Of a stretch of 64,000 nucleotides of DNA, positions 9,841 through 19,255 are shown in pieces. Within the stretch, counting starts at the first letter, position 1, and every line of letters starts with the position of its first letter. Made by a program: the position numbers and the translations under genes. Source of the stretch: Hyphomicrobiales bacterium (GTDB taxonomy: Bacteria; Pseudomonadota; Alphaproteobacteria; Rhizobiales; Rhizobiaceae); NCBI GenBank assembly GCA_900472395.1, contig UCHV01000013.1:1-64000 (forward strand), written 5' to 3'. A model generated the notes under the pieces. That model had not been told where the DNA came from. It made no database searches and saw only the letters and a program-made list of their open reading frames with translations.

Positions 9841-10035
9841 ATGACCCTTTGCGATTTCGTCTCGATTATAGTTGCTCCAGACCGATGGAATGTTCGAGTC
9901 GTCGAACAAGGTGTCATGATCGACCGTGAGTTTTTGACTGAGTCCCACGCCCTTGCCTGGGCGTCCGGTCAGCGCATCAGGTTGAACCTGCCAAACTTAA
10001 CGAACCCTTTTCCGGATCAAATGCCGCACGTCTAG
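9841..10035 (+). CDS. Small hypothetical protein
   Basis: 64 residues from the ATG at 9841. The sequence WNVRVVEQGVMIDREFLTESHALAWASGQRIRL looks like a short beta-beta-alpha protein of the kind used in small stress-related rhizobial families. The longer frame upstream to 9622 has low-quality, basic, proline-rich sequence and is probably not translated. No ribosome-binding site is obvious. Function unknown. Confidence 0.4.
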   Translation: MTLCDFVSIIVAPDRWNVRVVEQGVMIDREFLTESHALAWASGQRIRLNLPNLTNPFPDQMPHV

Positions 10036-10128
10036 CTGGGTAAAACCTCTGACACATACCGATTGAGATCCCGAAGGCATCGCTGTGAACGTCAGCTATC
10101 AACCTCGAACAAGTACGGAATTTGCGCC

Positions 10129-10365
10129 ATGAAAACGACAGTCAAGAGCATAAACATCGGCCGGCCGTTCCAGCTCCCAGGAATGGCACGACCTCATGCC
10201 CCAGGCGTTTTCGAGCTGCAGATCGACGAGGAGCCGATCGATGTCACATGGGAAGCCTACCATTCGACGATGACCCTAATCCTGTCATCCGATGGGCTAA
10301 TCGAGGCTTGGCCTATATCCAAAGAAGAATTTGAGAGAACGTTGGCGCCGCTGATCGTCGCCTGA
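10129..10365 (+). CDS. Small hypothetical protein
   Basis: 78 residues starting at the ATG at 10129. Acidic and well balanced, with APGVFELQIDEEPIDVTWEAYHSTMTLILSSDGLIEAWPISKEEFERTL, which predicts several beta-strands and a C-terminal helix. No family recognised. It belongs to the run of small genes between the IS5/IS630 nest and the ISL3 remnant. Confidence 0.45.
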   Translation: MKTTVKSINIGRPFQLPGMARPHAPGVFELQIDEEPIDVTWEAYHSTMTLILSSDGLIEAWPISKEEFERTLAPLIVA

Positions 10366-10489
10366 ACACCTCTGACAGCAGTTTGGATTGGGCCCAGTTC
10401 CGCCTTCCACGATACGTGTGTTCGCAAACGTAACCACTCGCGCCAACCTCTACGCGTCGTCCCCAAATAATAATTCTCGTCCCCCTATG

Positions 10490-10681
10490 AACGAGAGCCT
10501 GATTGCCTCCTTTGTCAATGGCGTTGCGAAAGACATACGGGCAGTCCGAGCAGCGATCGTGTCACCGTGGTCCAACGGACAAACAGAGGGACAGATTACC
10601 AAGCTCAAGCTGGTGAAGCGCCATATGTACGGCCGCGGAAAGCTTGATCTGCTTCAAGCCCGCCTGATCGGCGCGACATGA
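10490..10681 (+). pseudogene. ISL3 transposase C-terminal fragment
   Basis: The last 64 residues of an ISL3 transposase: NESLIASFVNGVAKDIRAV, VSPWSNGQTEGQITKLKLVK and the terminal YGRGKLDLLQARLIGAT. The SNGQ.EG.ITKLK block carries the family's catalytic glutamate. It is on the opposite strand to the remnant at 1-1344 and overlaps it only at the FANG segment. No upstream part of the gene is present. Confidence 0.85.
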
Positions 10682-10895
10682 AAGAACCGCATCAAATGTG
10701 CGTCAGAGCAAATATTCCACGTGCTCTGAGACCAAACCTTGGACCGCCGGGAACTGGAGTTTTCCGGCTCTTGCTCGGCGATGGGCGCCTCAAACCTGCA
10801 CGAGGTGCCAGCCAGCTCTTGTGCAGGACACCCACCGGACGCGCCAGTGCAACCCCGGACGTTACGCCTAGGCTGCGTCACAGGTCAGCACGCGT

Positions 10896-11882
10896 TTATT
10901 CGAAGGTATTGACGATCGAGGAACGCATGCGGCGGATCTGTCGCACCAGGCGGTAAGACAGGGATGCCTTGCTGGCAACATATCGTGGCGACACCGTTGC
11001 GCCGAAGCCGGCATAAAAGAGGATGGCGCCCGTGCTGCTGACCCCGTCAAAATCGAAGATCAATCCCATAGATGTCGCCGATCGCACAGCGTGCCAGATC
11101 AACAACGGCACCGTACCATTATTGCTGGCCATCGACCTAGTCGACATCAGATAGAAATAATTAGAGCTGTCCCAGATGCACAGGATAGCCGCGTCAGCGA
11201 CCCCTTGATCGTCACGGGCAATCAGAATGTGGCCGCGGCCTCGCTCCAAGGTTTCATAGACCAGCATTTTGCCGACATCGAAGTCGATATTAACGCTTCG
11301 ACCTTTTGTTCGCAGATGCTCCTCGGCCAAACGAAAATAGTCGTCTGCATCCGTCGAAATGTTCACCTCGTATTTCTCGCCGGCGCGCCTTATGACGTTG
11401 CGGGTCTTGTCGCGCATGGCTTTCCAAATGGCGGCTTCCGGTGCTGGGTGTATCTCGAATGTATATTGTACGCCAACTTGGAACCCTGCTGACTGAAACG
11501 CCAGAGCGTCGCCGACGCCGCGATGCATCTTTTGCCGAAAGGATGAGAGCGAAGGCAATTTCTCAACCAGCTCGCGCATGATCGCTTGCCTTTTCACGTA
11601 GCGATTGGCGTCGCTGCCGGCCCCCTCAACGATGCCGGGGCCGAGGAAATGCGTCAATGTCGGCATATTGCTGCCGGAGAACCCATAACGAGACGACACC
11701 ACATAAGGCATTCGCCCGACCGTGCGACCATTGTCAATCACCTCGACCACCTCGACCCGACCTTGGGTCGCGGTCTCGAGCCACCACGGTTCATGGAATA
11801 TGCTGGGAACCAGGGGGTCTAAACACGGAATAGTGTCACGTCGCGTGCTGCCTCCGAGTCCATTTCGGCCCATTACATTCAT
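10896..11882 (-). CDS. FemAB/GNAT-like acyltransferase of a polysaccharide locus
   Basis: 328 residues with the fold signature of FemAB-related N-acyltransferases: an N-terminal half beginning PSIFHEPWWLE, the central KTRNVIRRAGEKYEVNIS region, and a C-terminal GNAT-like half (GHILIARDDQGVADAAILCIWDSSNYFYLM, then LIWHAVRSATSMGLIFDFDGVSS). Such proteins occur in exopolysaccharide clusters and are thought to transfer acyl or aminoacyl groups to sugars, but no substrate can be named. It is divergent from the flippase gene at 12488. An alternative start lies a few codons further in. Confidence 0.65.
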   Translation of the reverse strand: MNVMGRNGLGGSTRRDTIPCLDPLVPSIFHEPWWLETATQGRVEVVEVIDNGRTVGRMPYVVSSRYGFSGSNMPTLTHFLGPGIVEGAGSDANRYVKRQAIMRELVEKLPSLSSFRQKMHRGVGDALAFQSAGFQVGVQYTFEIHPAPEAAIWKAMRDKTRNVIRRAGEKYEVNISTDADDYFRLAEEHLRTKGRSVNIDFDVGKMLVYETLERGRGHILIARDDQGVADAAILCIWDSSNYFYLMSTRSMASNNGTVPLLIWHAVRSATSMGLIFDFDGVSSTGAILFYAGFGATVSPRYVASKASLSYRLVRQIRRMRSSIVNTFE

Positions 11883-12487
11883 ACCCCCCCTCCAGTATCG
11901 AGATGCATGCGATGGCTTAGATGATACTTTTCAGATACAGATTATAAATTATTGAAGCTAAGTCAAACTCAGACACGATTTGTTTCGCTAATGTCATGAC
12001 GCGAGTGCGAAACAGTATTGTTAATATATCCTAGATTTTATGCACTTGGGTTCCTTTCCGGCACCTAAACAACGTTGATGCACACTTTGTGGCGGTTGGT
12101 TGGTGAGATGTATTTTGCGAATCAGTAACGCCATGGCTCGGCCTCACGAGGAAATCCCAGTGAGAGACTTTACGCGCAGCAGTCCTGGTAGACTGCTCAC
12201 TGGCAGGCTCAATCAAACTTGACTGTATATTGCGGCGGCGACCTTGCAATTTCCGCAGGATGTGATGTTGTTTGTGTTAGCGTCGCGACTTTGACGACCA
12301 CAAATATGCACTGATTCAATATAGATCTTGGTCGGCCCCACCATTTTTTGTCGCAACGACGCTGGGCTGATAAGATATGCTCTCGAATCCTTCTGGATAA
12401 CTTTGATCCATTGTCGACCTTGTCTCATGATCCAATTCATTCAGCTAGGAACACCTGGCGAATCCAGTTGAAAGGTTCAGGCCACGC
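11883..12487. other. AT-rich divergent intergenic region
   Basis: Six hundred bases between two divergent polysaccharide genes with no convincing gene. The first part (about 11900-12050) is AT-rich and is the likely promoter region for the acyltransferase and possibly the flippase. No defined promoter pair or operator was recognised. Confidence 0.4.
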
Positions 12488-13930
12488 ATGCTTGCATTTG
12501 CGACGCTGAAGGGGGCTGGGTGGCTGATCTTGTCGCGTTTTTTTGCGCGCGGTATCGATTTCTTCAATCTTCTTGTTCTGGCGCGCCTGTTGGCGCCAGC
12601 TGATTTTGGGCTAACGGCGCTTGCGATGGCGCTTGTGATGATCATCGATACAATCCTCGAAGTGCCGGTCACGCAGGCTTTGCTGCGGCTCGGCGACGTC
12701 GACAAGTCGCACCTTGATACCGGTTTTACATTGGCGGTCATGAGAAGCATCGGTGTTGCGACGGTCACCTTGGCGTGCGCCTGGCCCTACGCTTGGCTCA
12801 ACAGCGAGCCAGCGCTTATTTCCGTCGTCTGCGTGCTGGCGATCGGGCCTGTCGTCAAGGGACTGTACAGCCCGGCCATGGTCCATCTGGCGCGCCGAAT
12901 TGACTTCATGCCGAGTTTTGTTGTGGAGATGACGGCCAAGCTTTTTGCCCTAGCATGCGCCTTGACAATCGCGTTCGGCGGTGGCGGCTACTGGGCGATC
13001 ATCGCAAACTATGTCGTGGCAGCCTGCGTCACAACCGTTTTGTCTTACCTGATCGCGCGTTATCGTCCGGCCTTTTCCTTCCTCCGGATAAAGGACTTCG
13101 CTGGCTTCATGGGTTGGTGGACGACGGGCCAAGTTCTGTCAGCCGTCAATTGGCAGTACGACCGTTTGATGATTGGAGCCTATTCCGGCGACAAGGCCAT
13201 GCTCGGGCATTACTCCGTCGCAAACGAGCTGGCGGTCATCCCGGTCCAAAGCCTGATAGGGCCGGCATTTCAACCGATGATGGCGGCCTTCTCGCAAATG
13301 CGCCTCGACGTAAGACGCCTGGGAACCGCGTTTCTGAAAGCGACCCGCCTAGCGATGATGGTCTCCGTACCAGCCTGTCTCGGAATAAGCCTCACCTCGG
13401 ATCTTGTCGCCGAGCTCCTGTTGGGGGTAAAATGGATCGACGCTGCGCCCTATCTGACGCTTCTCGCGATTGCCGTCCTGCCCGCAACATATATCCAGAC
13501 GATCGGCGCTGTCAGCCTCGCAATGAACCGCCCTGACCTCGTTTTCAAGATCAATCTCATCGATATGATCCTGCGGATTCCAGCGGTCACGATTGGCTAT
13601 CACTATCTGTCGATCGAAGGCGTGGTTTACGCCAAGATGATAACCAGCGCCGTGATGTTTGCGGTCTATATCGCGGTAATGAACCGATTGCTGCATGTCG
13701 GCACTTTCAATCAGCTTCGAAATCTCTGGAAGATTGCGTTCGCCGGTGTGGCGATGGCATTGGCAGTGTTCGTACTGCGTCGTTATTTTCATGATAGCGA
13801 AATGCCGACGATCGTGGAAATGCTGCTTTCGGCGAGCGTGGGGGCCATTGTCTACGGGGGAAGCCTGCTTGCGCTCGGCACGCGACTGAGCCTTGGCCGC
13901 GGCAAATTCGAACTGGCCGATCGTTGGTAG
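12488..13930 (+). CDS. Wzx-type lipopolysaccharide/exopolysaccharide flippase
   Basis: 480-residue polytopic membrane protein of the MATE-like polysaccharide transporter superfamily (Wzx/ExoT/PssL type). The N-terminus shows GWLILSRFFARGIDFFNLLVLARLLAPADFGL, the typical first two helices; about 12-14 hydrophobic helices follow, with the conserved TTGQVLSAVNWQYDRLMIGAYSG region near the middle. It would move undecaprenyl-linked repeat units across the inner membrane. It is the only flippase in the locus. No clear Shine-Dalgarno sequence precedes the ATG. Confidence 0.85.
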   Translation: MLAFATLKGAGWLILSRFFARGIDFFNLLVLARLLAPADFGLTALAMALVMIIDTILEVPVTQALLRLGDVDKSHLDTGFTLAVMRSIGVATVTLACAWPYAWLNSEPALISVVCVLAIGPVVKGLYSPAMVHLARRIDFMPSFVVEMTAKLFALACALTIAFGGGGYWAIIANYVVAACVTTVLSYLIARYRPAFSFLRIKDFAGFMGWWTTGQVLSAVNWQYDRLMIGAYSGDKAMLGHYSVANELAVIPVQSLIGPAFQPMMAAFSQMRLDVRRLGTAFLKATRLAMMVSVPACLGISLTSDLVAELLLGVKWIDAAPYLTLLAIAVLPATYIQTIGAVSLAMNRPDLVFKINLIDMILRIPAVTIGYHYLSIEGVVYAKMITSAVMFAVYIAVMNRLLHVGTFNQLRNLWKIAFAGVAMALAVFVLRRYFHDSEMPTIVEMLLSASVGAIVYGGSLLALGTRLSLGRGKFELADRW

Positions 13931-14421
13931 CAGCCAACGAAGCCGTTCAAGTTCGCCGGCTTGGATGTCTCGCCGCGACAATGCCGTTCACCGGTTGCCG
14001 ACGTTTCGTTCTTTCGCTGCACTGGGCCACTCGCGGCCCACATGGATGAGCTCGAGAAATCGCTCCCCAGCCCCGAGCCGATGATGCCGATCAGCTCCTA
14101 GACAATTTTCGGGTTGATGCCACGAGCCTGCATGATGACTGCATTATGCTTACCTTTCAGCGACAAAATTGAGACCTCAGCCGCATCGGAAGCGCCAAGT
14201 GAGCTTACTGCACGGATGTCTCACAATCCTTGGCGAGACTAAAGGCACATCATGGCACTGGTAATGACGTCACAACTGACCCATGCCATATCCAATTTCG
14301 TTTTACTGAAGATATGGCCCGCAGCCATCGGCATCGCCGACGTCATCTCTAATGGTGCTGGGACCGGGTTGGACGACGAGCACCAGCTGGACGCAACCTT
14401 GTCCCGACCAGACGGCCCGCG
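13931..14421. other. Intergenic stretch between convergent genes
   Basis: About 490 bases between the flippase gene and the copolymerase gene, which converge here. No reading frame with family resemblance and no clear terminator hairpin with a U-run was found. Confidence 0.4.
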
Positions 14422-16062
14422 TTACGATCTTTGTCGGTTAATGACGTAGCCTATGACCGTGGCGCCGTTTTTGCTCAGCTGATATTCGGCAGCAGCAACA
14501 TCGTCGATGTGAGTGGTTCCGTAACGTGTAACCAGCACGGTGGCATCGGCATGGGTCGCCAGTGCGACAGCATCCATTGAGACATCAAGCGCCGGCAGGT
14601 CAAGGATCACGTCGCCCTTGAGACGGGCTGCCTCGATTGTCTCGCGCACACGCGGATGGCAAAAGTCGATCACGGCGTTCGAGCGGCTGTCCTGCGAATG
14701 CAGGGCCATGATGGCAATGCCTTCCCGATATTCCGGCATTGGCAATGCCTGCGTTGCCCCGAGCACGATATCGGTGAGAGACTGCGGCAACATATTGCTG
14801 TCGGCTCTTGGAAACTCTGTCGAGATCAAAGTCACATGTCGTCCGGCTCGGCCGACCATCTGGGCGAGATTGAGAGACAACGACGCAACGCCCACGGATT
14901 TCGAGCAGCCGACCATCGCCACGACAGTATTTCGGCCGCCTTTTCTGTTTGCTGCGGCAAGATCGATCGAGGTCCTCAGATCACGAACGCTCGACGTATA
15001 GACCTGCAATGAGCGTCGCTGGAAGCGGCTTCCAAAGGCAGCGATCCGACCGCCTTTTTCAGGAATGCCCGCCAGACATGTGAGGTTCGTATGAGCCGTG
15101 AGATCCTTGGGACTGCGAAGCTTGCGATCGAAGACCAGACCGATGGCCAGACCGACCGTCCCGATGAACAATCCCAGGATGCCGCCGAAGACGATGATCA
15201 ACGTCGTTTTCGGGCTAGAGGGACTTAAGGGAAAAAGCGCGGCCCCGGTGATCTTTGCATCAGCGTCCGGCGTCGGGCTTTTCGGCAATTGGCCATTGCG
15301 CATTGCCTCTTCGGCAGCGCTCATCTGACCCTGCAATACGTCGAGGCGTCCTTGCAGCGTTTCAGTGCCGGCGCGCGCTGTCTCTTCCTTGGCCACGACT
15401 GATTGCAGAATGTAGCTCGACACGATGGCATTGGCGACCCGAGCCGGCAGTGCCGGGTCCGAGGACGCATAGCTGATCTCGACCACATAGGATTGACCAA
15501 CGCGACGGGCACTCACACGACTGACAAAGTTGGCAAAGGCCGCCCTTATCCGGATATCTTCGGCGCTGGGGGCAAGTCCAATCGCAGGGCCGACCTGGCG
15601 GCTTGTCTCCGCTTGGCCGCTCATCTGCCCGATTAGTTGCGAAATAGCGCCTTTGACGACGCCGGGAGGCTCGGGCTCTAGCTCGGGGCTCGCGGCGAGA
15701 TCGAGGCTGTGGAAGACACGTGATAGCAATCGCTCAGACAGGATGATCTGCAATTCGCTCTCGGCGCTGTTGAGATCAAGCCCCTGCTGGACGGTACCGG
15801 TCGTACTGGTGAAATATCGGGGCTCCAGCAGCATGGTCGCTGCCGCATTGTAGGTTTTTGGAAGAGAATGGGCGTAGGCAAAGGCCAGTACCGCACCCAT
15901 CAAGGCACAGATGGCAAGCCTGCTCTTGTATCGCCAGCCGGTTGCGACTGCCATCTTGATGAACGCCACCGGTCCATCCGCATCGATTTCTCGTGGTGCC
16001 ATGGGTTCGGCAGGCCACAGTCGGCTCGCCCGATTGATCGGACCAAATCGTTCAACCGTCAT
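14422..16062 (-). CDS. Polysaccharide copolymerase with degenerate BY-kinase domain
   Basis: 546-residue inner-membrane protein of the ExoP/Wzc/GumC family. A Wzz-type chain-length domain lies at about residues 30-330, with membrane helices near 47-66 and 270-300 and a periplasmic helical part between. A cytoplasmic BY-kinase-like domain covers about 340-546. Its Walker A position reads GCSKSVGVAS (near 385) instead of a GxxxxGK(S/T) loop, and Walker A' reads VTLISTEFPRAD instead of an IDxD-type motif. The C-terminus has no tyrosine cluster. It probably controls chain length as a structural partner without kinase activity. Its start overlaps the stop of the upstream fused glycosyltransferase by 11 bases. 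Confidence 0.8.
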   Translation of the reverse strand: MTVERFGPINRASRLWPAEPMAPREIDADGPVAFIKMAVATGWRYKSRLAICALMGAVLAFAYAHSLPKTYNAAATMLLEPRYFTSTTGTVQQGLDLNSAESELQIILSERLLSRVFHSLDLAASPELEPEPPGVVKGAISQLIGQMSGQAETSRQVGPAIGLAPSAEDIRIRAAFANFVSRVSARRVGQSYVVEISYASSDPALPARVANAIVSSYILQSVVAKEETARAGTETLQGRLDVLQGQMSAAEEAMRNGQLPKSPTPDADAKITGAALFPLSPSSPKTTLIIVFGGILGLFIGTVGLAIGLVFDRKLRSPKDLTAHTNLTCLAGIPEKGGRIAAFGSRFQRRSLQVYTSSVRDLRTSIDLAAANRKGGRNTVVAMVGCSKSVGVASLSLNLAQMVGRAGRHVTLISTEFPRADSNMLPQSLTDIVLGATQALPMPEYREGIAIMALHSQDSRSNAVIDFCHPRVRETIEAARLKGDVILDLPALDVSMDAVALATHADATVLVTRYGTTHIDDVAAAEYQLSKNGATVIGYVINRQRS

Positions 16063-18097
16063 TGAGCCGCTCCTTGGTCAGTCGTTTCAGACTGTTGCCC
16101 GCAGGCTTGAGCTCGCACGCTCGTTCCGGATTGATACGGCCGCGCAGGACATCGGCAAACCCGATCAGATTTCCCCGGACGCGACCTCGCCGATCGATGA
16201 AAGGCTCTGGACGAAGGAAACGGGCCAGGTTGATGGAGACATTGCGCCATATCTGCGCAAGCATCTGCCCGGTCGTCATCGTGCCCTTGCTGTGAAGATA
16301 AACAGGATTCACGACTTGCGAATACCCAAGCCTGTCACCGCTCACCCTTCCCGTCTTTGCACCCATATGGACGCCATAGGCCAAGGCGGACTTGACCAAC
16401 TGGCCCCCGTCCGCCGCCACTGTTGCACCAAAATCGCGATCTTCCAGCCAACCATACATCACCAGCCTTTCGTCGAAGCGGAGCTTGCCGATCGCCGACA
16501 TTCTGAAGGCCATGTTGCAGCCATACGGGCTATAGGGAACCTTGAACGCCGGACCGCTGGTAACATGTTTCTGTTTGAGCGAACTCACCGCGTCTTCAAA
16601 TGTGATGCCGGCACCCTTGATACCATCGGCCACCACCCTGCCGGTAAAGCCGACCACCCGGCTCTCGTCGCAAAAAACCGTCAACGCAGTCGCCAGCCAG
16701 CCGGGATCGGCAACGAAGTCGTCATCGAAGAAGACCACGACATCAATGCCCTTGGGCAGATGCGCCAAGCCATTGTTTCGTTGCGTCGGTAAGCCCATCT
16801 TGCCGGTGATTACTGTGACACGCGGGTCATGCAGCAGGTTACCGGCATCGGCTCGTTCGACCGTCGAAACGATCACACAATCCGGAGCAACTGTCTGCGT
16901 TTCCAGCAGGTATTTTACGGTTTGCGTGACGACAGCCGGCCGGCCCCGGGTGGCGACCACAACAGCGACTCGCATCATAGATCGTGCCGATGCCCGGTAT
17001 CTTGAAAGTCCAGCCGATGGATTGTCGATCAGCTCACGATATCCTTCCGCAGTGGCTTTCCATGAGAAATTTCTGACTTGCCGGAAGCCGCGCGCACGCA
17101 TGTCGTCAGCCAGGAATGCGGACGCATTGAGGGCACTGATATGGTCAATCCATTGCCGTGTCTCGAAGGGAGAGGCTAAAAGCGCCGCGTTGCCGCAGAC
17201 TTCCGCCATGCTCGAAAATCCGGAGGAAATGACCGGGCAGCCGAGCGCCATCGCCTCCACGATCGGAAGCCCGAACCCCTCGTTGAATGAAGGAAATACC
17301 AGGCACAGGGCGTGTTTGAGAAAATAGGAAAGATCGTCATCCGAGACCCTCCCCGTCATCACAACGTTCTTTTGCTGCAGCTTTTGACTGGCGGAAAAAA
17401 TATTGGCATTGCCACCAGCAATCACGAGATCAATTCCGAGCGCGTCAAGCGCATCGCAAGCCTCGGCCAACAGTGCGAGGTTCTTGTGACGAGCATTCGA
17501 GCCCAGGACAAAGACATACCGCCGCGATCTCGCCTGTATATCGGCGACGATAGCGGGTGCCTTCTGGGCAGCCAAGTGGTTCCACGACAAAGCATGCTCA
17601 AACCCGTTTGGCAGGATCACAATATCCTTGGCATCGATAGGAAGGTAACGCGCGATTTGCCTTGCCGAAGCGTTCGAGACGGAGGCGATCCGCAGTGACC
17701 GCTTGACGATTGCCGGCTGCATGGTCTTGTAGAGCATCCGAAATGCAGGACTGTAGCTTTCCGGAGCCGCGAAGACGTTGGCATCGTGAATGCAAACGAT
17801 CTGTTGTGATTTGAGTGCCGGCGCGGTGTTGCACAGGTTAAGCAGCAGGTCTGGGCAGTGGTAGCTCAGAACGAGCTGCTCCCATGCCTGACCGGGTAGG
17901 ACACTTGGCAATATGACCGGCTTGATCGATCGGAATCCCGGGTCCACGATGTCGTTGGGAACAAAGAGCGGTAAGGCGTTGTCACTGTCGAGCAGATTGT
18001 CCATTGCCCCTAGGACGTTGTGCGCATATCGCTGGACGCCAGTCGGCGTTTGGGTCAGAAAGCGGCCATTGACCGCGAAATTGTCAGGACCGCTCAT
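16052..18097 (-). CDS. Fused GT4-GT2 bifunctional glycosyltransferase
   Basis: About 681 residues from the ATG at 18097. The first 370 are a GT4 enzyme: NGRFLTQTPTGVQRYAHNVL at the N-terminus, VFVLGSNARHKNLALLAEA in the middle, and the E-x7-E motif in FNEGFGLPIVEAMALG. The last 290 are a GT2 enzyme (VAVVVATRGRPAVVTQTV, VVVFFDDDFVADPGW with the DxD site, then MYGWLEDRDFGATVAADGG). One protein could add two successive sugars to the lipid-linked repeat unit. A longer frame from 18175 exists, but the extra 26 residues look unrelated. Confidence 0.8.
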   Translation of the reverse strand: MSGPDNFAVNGRFLTQTPTGVQRYAHNVLGAMDNLLDSDNALPLFVPNDIVDPGFRSIKPVILPSVLPGQAWEQLVLSYHCPDLLLNLCNTAPALKSQQIVCIHDANVFAAPESYSPAFRMLYKTMQPAIVKRSLRIASVSNASARQIARYLPIDAKDIVILPNGFEHALSWNHLAAQKAPAIVADIQARSRRYVFVLGSNARHKNLALLAEACDALDALGIDLVIAGGNANIFSASQKLQQKNVVMTGRVSDDDLSYFLKHALCLVFPSFNEGFGLPIVEAMALGCPVISSGFSSMAEVCGNAALLASPFETRQWIDHISALNASAFLADDMRARGFRQVRNFSWKATAEGYRELIDNPSAGLSRYRASARSMMRVAVVVATRGRPAVVTQTVKYLLETQTVAPDCVIVSTVERADAGNLLHDPRVTVITGKMGLPTQRNNGLAHLPKGIDVVVFFDDDFVADPGWLATALTVFCDESRVVGFTGRVVADGIKGAGITFEDAVSSLKQKHVTSGPAFKVPYSPYGCNMAFRMSAIGKLRFDERLVMYGWLEDRDFGATVAADGGQLVKSALAYGVHMGAKTGRVSGDRLGYSQVVNPVYLHSKGTMTTGQMLAQIWRNVSINLARFLRPEPFIDRRGRVRGNLIGFADVLRGRINPERACELKPAGNSLKRLTKERLNDG

Positions 18098-18268
18098 CGC
18101 CGAATATCCGGTAGACAGGCTCCCGCCTTCGCACCCACGGGGGGCTTGGTGATCGATGCGAACCAAACCCCACAAAGGTCAGCCCCGCATTGCGTCGAAG
18201 AGGCACTGGCATACATATCGACTGCTCCCGAAATGTCTTGACGTTCATGGGCTTGCCCCGGCTCGGCT

Positions 18269-18967
18269 TCAATAGCTCCCACGAGCGCCCAGAACGACCG
18301 GCAATGTTTTCGCCATGATGACCATGTCGCCAAGGAAGCTTTGGCTTGCGATATAAGCGACATCAAGTTGAACACGCTCTGCATAAGTCGTGTCGCTGCG
18401 ACCGCTGATCTGCCAAAGTCCAGTCAGGCCAGGCCTGACGCGTTTGTAATCGGCGAAGTATGGACCATAGTGCTCAGCCTCTGCGGTGACGATCGGACGT
18501 GGCCCCACCAAGCTCATATGGCCAGCAACAATGTTGAAAAGCTGCGGCACCTCGTCGAGGCTGCTGCGACGCATGGCAGCTCCGAACGGGGTCACCCGCG
18601 GATCGTTCTTGAGTTTTCGCGTTGCGCTCCATTCCGCATGTTCGATAGGATTGCTTGAAAGATACTTGGCAAGAACTTCGTCATTGTTGTTTACCATCGT
18701 GCGAAATTTTAGACATGGAAACATCTTTCCTTGTCGTCCGACCCTGTGATGCGCGATGAAGATGGGTCGCCCCTGTATGATCAGGAGGAGTGCGACGGTC
18801 ATCAAGACGAGAGGTGATAGTGCGACGATCGCGGCGATCGCGACGAAAATGTCCAGACCGCGTTTTAAAATGCAGGAAATGTACGCCGACGGCGCCCATT
18901 TTGTGTTATCTTGTCCAAACAAGTGCTCGGCGCTGCCGGCGGCAGCGCTCACCTCGACGTCAGTCAT
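18269..18967 (-). CDS. ExoY/PssA-type initiating sugar transferase
   Basis: 232 residues of the bacterial sugar transferase family that loads the first sugar phosphate onto undecaprenyl phosphate. After a variable N-terminus comes one membrane segment (KRGLDIFVAIAAIVALSPLVLM), then the diagnostic blocks LKFRTMVNN, RRSSLDEVPQLFNIV, HMSLVGPRP and RPGLTGLWQISGRS. The start at 18967 has GGAG seven bases upstream; the longer frame would need a TTG at 19006. It is first in the minus-strand run ahead of the fused glycosyltransferase and copolymerase, and divergent from the GT4 at 19256. Confidence 0.88.
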   Translation of the reverse strand: MTDVEVSAAAGSAEHLFGQDNTKWAPSAYISCILKRGLDIFVAIAAIVALSPLVLMTVALLLIIQGRPIFIAHHRVGRQGKMFPCLKFRTMVNNNDEVLAKYLSSNPIEHAEWSATRKLKNDPRVTPFGAAMRRSSLDEVPQLFNIVAGHMSLVGPRPIVTAEAEHYGPYFADYKRVRPGLTGLWQISGRSDTTYAERVQLDVAYIASQSFLGDMVIMAKTLPVVLGARGSY

Positions 18968-19180
18968 TGACGTACTCCATTTGTCATAAATGTGATGAGG
19001 TATCAACTGGATGCACTGCTATGCACTTCTGAACTAACTGCTAACAAACTGTAAAGCGTTTGACAATATATTTATCGTGTGCAGTATAGGAAAAATGAAG
19101 GCTACCTATGTTGCGTATCTATAAAGCAACAAGCCTAATATTAAGTCATAATTACCGTTTAAGAATTCAACATCCATGCC

Positions 19181-19208
19181 GATGCCGGTGCTTTTTAGCA
19201 CCGGCATC
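19181..19208. promoter_or_regulatory. Perfect 11-bp hairpin in the leader of the GT4 gene
   Basis: GATGCCGGTGC and GCACCGGCATC form a perfect 11-bp stem around the loop TTTTTA, about 48 bases before the GT4 start at 19256. No U-run follows, so it is not a standard terminator. It could be an mRNA leader structure or a protein-binding site in the divergent promoter region. Confidence 0.55.
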
Positions 19209-19255
19209 ATCGGATCCATGTATCCAAAACTTTCTTTATAATACGAGGCGTGTGG

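Noticed and set aside
12213..12440. 75-codon minus-strand frame in the divergent intergenic region
   Set aside because: No family resemblance and no ribosome-binding site; the region is more probably regulatory.
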